Source of the DNA: Pseudomonadota bacterium | GTDB taxonomy: Bacteria > Pseudomonadota > Gammaproteobacteria > Halothiobacillales > Halothiobacillaceae | Length of the DNA stretch: 20,696 bases | Assembly (NCBI GenBank): GCA_021795795.1 | Contig: JAJYPA010000092.1 | Location: 1-20,696 of the forward strand | Direction: 5' to 3' | Part shown: piece after piece, positions 16,399 to 20,696 of the stretch | Layout of the letters: each line of letters starts with the position of its first letter | Position numbering within the stretch: the stretch's first letter is position 1 | The notes under the pieces: model-generated | What the model saw: the letters and a program-made list of their open reading frames with translations, nothing else | Databases searched by the model: none | What the model was told of the DNA's origin: nothing | Program-made: the position numbers and the translations under genes

Positions 16399-17040
16399 TT
16401 ACGCGGAAAGTTGCCATAAAAGTTGGTGATATATACTGCGAGCGGTCCAAGGTAGTTCATGCGCGGGTATGAACGGACGGGCGGCAGGGTTCAAGGTCTG
16501 CTCCAGTGGGGGCGTCGCTGCGGAGGGGGACACTTGTGGCGCAAGAGACTCCCCACTCTCATGTAAGTCCGTACGCAGCCTTTCCATTTCCGCCTGCAAT
16601 TCATTGAGTCGCTGGTCTAATTCCTTCGGCACAGTAGTAATGATTGCCGATTGAACGTATGCAGTTGCCCATTGCTCCCAATGGAATGTATTGTCTGCCA
16701 CACTACGCGGCTCTAACCGGCGCAGAAAATGCCAGCGCCACCGACCTAGGGGCAGTTTTTTGAGGAGTAGATAACGACGTGTGAGGGCATCCAATTCTTG
16801 ACAAGGGGCGGCGCGCGCTCGTGCTATTCCCTCGTCGGAGCTGCGCATCTCGACCACAATCTGTGTCCTGCTTATTTTTTTATTGAGGCGCAAGGCATAA
16901 TGCAGGAGTCCAAATGGGTCCGGATCACGACCCAAAAGTATGCAAAACACCTGGGGTAAAAATTCTTCATGTGGTAATGCCAGAATCTGATGAAGATCGA
17001 TCTCTGTATGGCTTTCTTTGGTGATAGATTGCGCTTTCAT
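16399..17040 (-). CDS. DUF4214-domain protein with coiled-coil segment
   Basis: A 213-residue protein. Residues about 15-75 match the DUF4214 pattern (L-L-G-R-D-P-D-P-x-G-L, then S-R-T-Q-I-V-V-E-M-R-S-S). A segment R-Y-L-L-L-K-K-L-P-L-G-R-W-R-W (89-103) follows. Both parts recur in the N-terminus of the permease encoded at 18583-19716. Residues about 136-160 (V-P-K-E-L-D-Q-R-L-N-E-L-Q-A-E-M-E-R-L) look like a short coiled coil, followed by a Pro/Ala-rich linker and a hydrophobic-aromatic end. No signal peptide or membrane segment is seen, so it should be cytoplasmic. AAGGA lies seven bases before the ATG. Function is unknown. A scaffold that brings the glycosyltransferases to the transporter would fit the shared module, but that is inference. 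Confidence 0.8.
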   Translation of the reverse strand: MKAQSITKESHTEIDLHQILALPHEEFLPQVFCILLGRDPDPFGLLHYALRLNKKISRTQIVVEMRSSDEGIARARAAPCQELDALTRRYLLLKKLPLGRWRWHFLRRLEPRSVADNTFHWEQWATAYVQSAIITTVPKELDQRLNELQAEMERLRTDLHESGESLAPQVSPSAATPPLEQTLNPAARPFIPAHELPWTARSIYHQLLWQLSA

Positions 17041-17065
17041 GTGCGATCCTTAATAATCCATAAAT

Positions 17066-17095
17066 GATATAAGCATGCATACAGTTGTTTGTCAG
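17066..17095 (-). promoter_or_regulatory. Candidate internal promoter before the DUF4214 gene
   Basis: On the minus strand CTGACA (17090-17095, overlapping the end of the FkbM gene) and TATATC (17066-17071) are separated by 18 bases, resembling sigma-70 -35 and -10 boxes. It would drive the DUF4214, glycosyltransferase and sulfotransferase genes. The -10 match is only four of six, so the call is weak. Confidence 0.25.
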
Positions 17096-17841
17096 TCCCT
17101 CGTTAAGGGTGGAGCTGACAGCTTTCCTTGGACGTAATGGCAAAATGGAGCACTGGCTAGGCCGCTCAATGCAAAGTCATCGAAGACACAGGGGCCGTGA
17201 CCGAAATGGGGTTGCAGATCAGGATGGGCATCGCTGAGATAAAAGCGATTAAGTCCGTCAAAATATACTAATTGATAGCCTCGGCGCAGGATCAATGTCT
17301 CCCATACCATGTGACTGAGCGTTTCGGTCAGTGGCAGAGTGCTTTCCACAGTAACGATCCAAGGTCGAGCCTTGCTACGGTTCCAACCACGCAATGCTCC
17401 TTCTTCAGCCCCCTCCACATCAATCTTGAGCCAGTGAATGTCTTTGCCCTTCGTTCGTCGAAAGACCGAGGCTAGCGTATACAGAGGCACTGCGATGGTG
17501 TGTACCGTGAAACCCCGCTGCGCATGGTCTTTAGCGATGGTGGCATCCACTGTAGATAATCCTGTTTCCGGAATTTCATAAAAAGAGACTTCCCCTCTAT
17601 GTTTCCCCAATGCGGCTTGAATCACCGTTTCGTCCGGTCGATCCTCTTGCAACAGTCTTGCGTAGGCAGGTACCGGCTCCACATGTACGCCACGCCAACC
17701 CATTTCATAAAATGCTCGGCTGACAGAATCGATGCGGGGATGCTGTGCACCGATATCAATATAGAATCCCCGATCCACATGCTGCAACGCACGACGCAGT
17801 ATCACGTCCTCAAAATTTTGGGCATAGGATACCCAGGTCAT
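17092..17841 (-). CDS. FkbM family methyltransferase
   Basis: A 249-residue SAM-dependent methyltransferase of the FkbM type. It begins M-T-W-V-S-Y-A-Q-N-F-E-D-V-I-L, typical of the family. It shows SAM-binding motif I F-Y-I-D-I-G-A-Q-H-P (26-35), an acidic V-E-P (54-56), and K-I-D-V-E-G-A-E (139-146). Such enzymes often O-methylate sugars in polysaccharide loci. The frame is open to an ATG at 17886, but that start has no ribosome-binding site, while GGGTGG lies just before the ATG at 17841. It is 91 bases after the ATPase gene. With the class I methyltransferase at 8156-8932, it suggests a methylated glycan; the exact acceptor cannot be told. Confidence 0.88.
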   Translation of the reverse strand: MTWVSYAQNFEDVILRRALQHVDRGFYIDIGAQHPRIDSVSRAFYEMGWRGVHVEPVPAYARLLQEDRPDETVIQAALGKHRGEVSFYEIPETGLSTVDATIAKDHAQRGFTVHTIAVPLYTLASVFRRTKGKDIHWLKIDVEGAEEGALRGWNRSKARPWIVTVESTLPLTETLSHMVWETLILRRGYQLVYFDGLNRFYLSDAHPDLQPHFGHGPCVFDDFALSGLASAPFCHYVQGKLSAPPLTRD

Positions 17842-17932
17842 TGGCCCACCCTGTCCCGATGAATGAGCTGGAGAAAGTCCTTCCATAGGGGGAAAATATT
17901 TGCCGCTAATGATTTCCGTTCAATAAACATGG

Positions 17933-18586
17933 TCAGAGCGCCTCGTACGCAGCAATGGCAGAATCCACGCTTTCATGTACCGTCAGATGGCCATTTTCCA
18001 ATACGGCGGCATGATCACAGTGGGTCCGGATAATATTTGTCTGATGGGAGACGATGATCATGGCGCGATCGCCACGATTTTCAAATAATTCTACATTACA
18101 TTTCTGGAGGAACCGGTGATCACCAACGGCCAGCGCCTCATCGATGAGAAAACAATCAAACTCCACAGATATGGAGATAGCAAAGGCTAGTCGTGCCGAC
18201 ATGCCAGATGAATAAGATTTAACCGGTTCCCACAGATAACTACCAAGCTCTGCGAAGTTTTCCACCATAGTTATGGTTTTATCAAAATCCACCCCGTAAG
18301 CTCGGCAAATGAGGCGGGTATTGTCCCGCCCCGTGAGGCTGCCCTGAAAAGCTCCACCAAAAGCCAAGGGCCAGGATACGGTCATGTTTCTGACGATATT
18401 GCCGGTATTAGGCCTTTCTGCACCACTGATGAGTCGGATAAGCGTCGATTTACCCGCCCCGTTCCGCCCGAGGATGCCCCATTTTTGGCCCTTCCCTACA
18501 CGCAAATTTATCCTATCCAAAATGGTCCGTTGCGCATGGCCATGATAGATAGGGTAGGTCTTGGTCACTTCACAAAGCTCAATCAT
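17933..18586 (-). CDS. kpsT: Capsular polysaccharide ABC transporter ATP-binding protein (KpsT type)
   Basis: A 217-residue ABC ATPase that powers export of the lipid-linked polysaccharide across the inner membrane. Visible motifs are Walker A G-R-N-G-A-G-K-S-T, the signature Y-S-S-G-M-S-A-R-L, Walker B C-F-L-I-D-E-A-L-A-V-G-D and the H-loop I-V-S-H. The length matches KpsT, and it lacks the C-terminal carbohydrate-binding domain found in longer Wzt proteins of O-antigen exporters, so substrate choice should not depend on such a domain. Its ATG overlaps the permease stop by four bases (ATGA), as usual for these pairs. Confidence 0.95.
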   Translation of the reverse strand: MIELCEVTKTYPIYHGHAQRTILDRINLRVGKGQKWGILGRNGAGKSTLIRLISGAERPNTGNIVRNMTVSWPLAFGGAFQGSLTGRDNTRLICRAYGVDFDKTITMVENFAELGSYLWEPVKSYSSGMSARLAFAISISVEFDCFLIDEALAVGDHRFLQKCNVELFENRGDRAMIIVSHQTNIIRTHCDHAAVLENGHLTVHESVDSAIAAYEAL

Positions 18587-19716
18587 GTCGCTTCTACTTT
18601 ACGAATGGCATAGGTCATCATGGCTAAACCGAAGAGCGTCAATGCCAGGTTGCAGATAATGGTGTACCCCAGGTGGTAATAACAGGGGAATGAGTCTCCG
18701 TAGTACCCATATCGGAAAAACTCCACACAATCCGCCAGAGGAAAAAGCAAAAGATAATTCCGCATGGGTTCGGGAACAATATAAGCGGGGAAAAAGCCGC
18801 CAGAAAACGGCAGCATGAGATACAAGATAATGTGGGACACTTTTTCCACCACCTCGCTGACTTCCGACAGTCCGCCCATCGTCAAGACGAAGCCGAAGGC
18901 GAACCAGGCCACCATGAGCCAGCCCATGACCATGTCGAAGAGATTGGCAGGGAAATGGGATATGCCCACCGCTACAAAAAGTATGAATATCACCAAGAAG
19001 GAACCTGTTGCGCTCGCGAACTCCAGCAATATCCTGGAGTAGAAAAAATCCTGTGCCCGAATGGGGCGGTGATGCAAAAGTGCTTGATTCACTTCAATAG
19101 CCTTTGTCACCCTATTCGCGGTGTTACGCCAGAGCAAAACGGTCGGATAACTGACCACCGCAAAAGCGGCCACCGTTCCGGCTGGAACGGACCTGGGTTC
19201 GATGTAGCTCCATAAAAGTGTGATACCAACGATAAACAGCAGTGGTTCGGCGAAAAACCACAACATCCCCAGATTCTCTCGTCCATAACGGGTAACCGTC
19301 TCGCGTAGAATAAGCGCCCAGATCACCCTTCGTTGGATGGCAATGCCTTCCCAGAACGTGGGTTCCTTCTGGTGCCAACGAGGCCCGGCCTGTTCGCCGG
19401 GTTTTGTCGTTTTGTTTAGCGTGGGCAAAAACAGCCACCGCCATTTGCCCAAAGGCAGTTGTTTGAGAAACCGATAGCGCGGGACCAACGCATTCAGTTC
19501 CGGTACCGAAAGGACATCCGCCCGTTTTTGCCCTTCGGCAGAAGTCCGAAATTCGAGCAGTACCCGTGTTCTGCTGATCCCCTGCTGCAGGCGGTTGGTA
19601 TAAAAATGCAGGCCATCCGGGTCGGGATCGCGACCCAGAAGTGCGCGAAATACTTCTAGCAGAAACTCGTTATCGGGCAACGCGAGAATGCGCTGGATAT
19701 CAAGCTGTTCTGGCAT
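18583..19716 (-). CDS. kpsM: Capsular polysaccharide ABC transporter permease (KpsM type) with N-terminal DUF4214 module
   Basis: A 377-residue protein, while KpsM is about 258. Residues about 5-97 are an added cytoplasmic module: DUF4214 (L-L-G-R-D-P-D-P-D-G-L, S-R-T-R-V-L-L-E-F-R-T-S) followed by R-Y-R-F-L-K-Q-L-P-L-G-K-W-R-W (80-94). Residues about 120-377 are the ABC-2 type permease, with hydrophobic segments near 153-172, 180-197, 236-252, 262-282, 294-310 and 352-370. It forms the inner-membrane channel with the KpsT-type ATPase. GAGG lies eight bases before the ATG. The fusion is unusual for the family and repeats the architecture of the stand-alone protein at 16399-17040. Confidence 0.93.
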   Translation of the reverse strand: MPEQLDIQRILALPDNEFLLEVFRALLGRDPDPDGLHFYTNRLQQGISRTRVLLEFRTSAEGQKRADVLSVPELNALVPRYRFLKQLPLGKWRWLFLPTLNKTTKPGEQAGPRWHQKEPTFWEGIAIQRRVIWALILRETVTRYGRENLGMLWFFAEPLLFIVGITLLWSYIEPRSVPAGTVAAFAVVSYPTVLLWRNTANRVTKAIEVNQALLHHRPIRAQDFFYSRILLEFASATGSFLVIFILFVAVGISHFPANLFDMVMGWLMVAWFAFGFVLTMGGLSEVSEVVEKVSHIILYLMLPFSGGFFPAYIVPEPMRNYLLLFPLADCVEFFRYGYYGDSFPCYYHLGYTIICNLALTLFGLAMMTYAIRKVEAT

Positions 19717-19766
19717 GATGCGCCTCGCCTGTGCATGTCGAATACAAGGGCTTTGCCATATGGTGC

Positions 19767-20696
19767 TTAGTCATGGTGTTCTCGCACGCCGGCGACCAGT
19801 ATGCTCAGCACCCCCCACACCACCAACGCCAGGGCCAATACGCCCAGGATATCGCGTACGCGGTGCGGCTCTTGGGGTGCATCGGGCAGATTGGGCCTGG
19901 AGATGGGTTCCAGGTAGAGTTGCTGCTTCTGTGCCTCCACCTTGGCCTGTTCCAGCGAGGTGACCGCCGCCTCCAGGATCTTTGTCGCCAACGCCTGAGC
20001 GAGGGACAGCCGCACATAGGCCGGATCCTTACTGGCCAGGGAGCTTTTTCCGCCGACTACCTTGGCTTTTTCCTTGTCCACTTCAGACACCAGCGCCGCG
20101 ATACCACTGCGCAGCACGGGGATCTGCGGGTTTTGTGGCGCGTGTTGAAGAATGGCGGCGAGTTGCGCTTTTTCAGAGATGACCTGGGTCTGGAGCTGGG
20201 ATATGAGCTGGAGCTGTAGCGCCGACTGGGGATCGGGGCTGAATACCGCATGCTGATTCCGGTATGCGGCGAGCGCGACGGTGGCCTGATTTACCCGCAC
20301 CTCGGCCTTGTTTACATCTTGCTGGGCATAGCTGACCGCGTTTTCCCTGGCTTGATCATTCATCTGGTTGATCAGCGCTTCGCTTTTTTGCAGGAGGAAG
20401 GCGTTGATCTTTTGGGCATCCGCGGCGCTGTAGGCGCGCACCTTGAGTTTGGTGATGCCGCTGGTGTTGTCCAGGTTGTCGGTGACCATGGACTGGTAAT
20501 AGCGCAGCAGTTTCACGTAGCTGCTGGAGGGGTAAAAGAGACCGCCAAAACGGCCGAAGATGTCGATCCCGCTATTGCCATACACCTCTTTCAGGTTGTA
20601 GGCGCGGTTTACCGCCATCATGGCGTCCCAGGATTCGATGTAGTCGTGGACAGAGTAGGTGCCGGTCATGGAGCTGCTGCCCGACAGACCGCTGAG
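19767..20696 (-). CDS. kpsE: Capsule export inner-membrane adaptor (KpsE/CtrB/BexC type), 5' end outside window
   Basis: 309 codons are visible; the start lies beyond the right edge. The visible part begins L-S-G-L-S-G-S-S-S-M-T-G-T-Y-S-V-H-D-Y, matching the periplasmic segment just after the first membrane helix in KpsE/CtrB proteins. The middle is Gln/Ala-rich with long helical, probably coiled-coil stretches (for example I-N-Q-M-N-D-Q-A-R-E-N-A-V). The C-terminus has a Pro-containing P-D-A-P-Q-E-P-H-R segment and a final membrane helix (D-I-L-G-V-L-A-L-A-L-V-V-W-G-V-L-S-I-L-V). It bridges the KpsM/T-type transporter to the outer-membrane Wza-like lipoprotein. The permease gene starts 50 bases downstream. 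Confidence 0.9.
   Translation of the reverse strand, partial: LSGLSGSSSMTGTYSVHDYIESWDAMMAVNRAYNLKEVYGNSGIDIFGRFGGLFYPSSSYVKLLRYYQSMVTDNLDNTSGITKLKVRAYSAADAQKINAFLLQKSEALINQMNDQARENAVSYAQQDVNKAEVRVNQATVALAAYRNQHAVFSPDPQSALQLQLISQLQTQVISEKAQLAAILQHAPQNPQIPVLRSGIAALVSEVDKEKAKVVGGKSSLASKDPAYVRLSLAQALATKILEAAVTSLEQAKVEAQKQQLYLEPISRPNLPDAPQEPHRVRDILGVLALALVVWGVLSILVAGVREHHD

Noticed and set aside
17887..17932. TTGAAC followed by AT-rich bases as a promoter for the FkbM gene
   Set aside because: The possible -10 hexamers match poorly at 17-base spacing; the gap is more likely just an operon spacer.

Overview
The window is one continuous block of genes, all on the minus strand, so transcription runs from high to low coordinates. 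It is a surface-polysaccharide (capsule/exopolysaccharide) synthesis and export locus of a Gram-negative bacterium: it has outer-membrane lipoprotein exporter genes, an ABC-type capsule transporter and a CtrB/KpsE-type periplasmic adaptor. Moderately GC-rich coding, the fused CysN-CysC and the general gene content suggest a proteobacterium. Acidithiobacillus-like chemolithotrophs are my best guess, but the sequence alone does not fix the genus. I saw no RNA genes, CRISPR arrays or insertion sequences.

In order of transcription: (1) export core: a KpsE-like adaptor (cut by the right edge), a KpsM-type permease carrying an extra N-terminal DUF4214 module, and a short KpsT-type ATPase. (2) assembly and modification: an FkbM methyltransferase, a stand-alone DUF4214 protein, a 1915-residue protein with three glycosyltransferase domains, a sulfotransferase, and an AT-rich class I methyltransferase. 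(3) sulfate activation: cysD, a cysN-cysC fusion and cysQ. (4) outer-membrane part: a GxGYxYP-family lipoprotein and a Wza/CtrA-type export lipoprotein. (5) sugar part: a GT4 glycosyltransferase, a 50-codon remnant of a GDP-sugar reductase, and the start of gmd (cut by the left edge).

Read together, the genes look like a self-contained pathway for a sulfated and probably methylated polysaccharide. CysD and CysN-CysC make PAPS, the sulfotransferase uses it, CysQ removes the inhibitory by-product PAP, the glycosyltransferases build the chain, Gmd supplies a 6-deoxyhexose precursor, and KpsE/KpsM/KpsT plus the Wza-like lipoprotein export it. The most unusual feature is an unnamed module of about 120 residues, marked by a G-P-Y core and a later (D/S)-(L/V)-E-x-R-(V/L)-x-V strand. 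It occurs five times: three copies in the tail of the triple glycosyltransferase and two behind the sulfotransferase domain. A second shared module, DUF4214 followed by a conserved L-P-L-G-(K/R)-W-R-W segment, links the stand-alone protein to the transporter permease. Both patterns suggest recognition or docking modules that tie synthesis, sulfation and export together; this is inference.

Genes are tightly packed, with short gaps or overlaps almost everywhere. The largest gap is 154 bases, between the class I methyltransferase and cysD, and may separate two transcription units. No gene-free stretch exceeds 300 bases.
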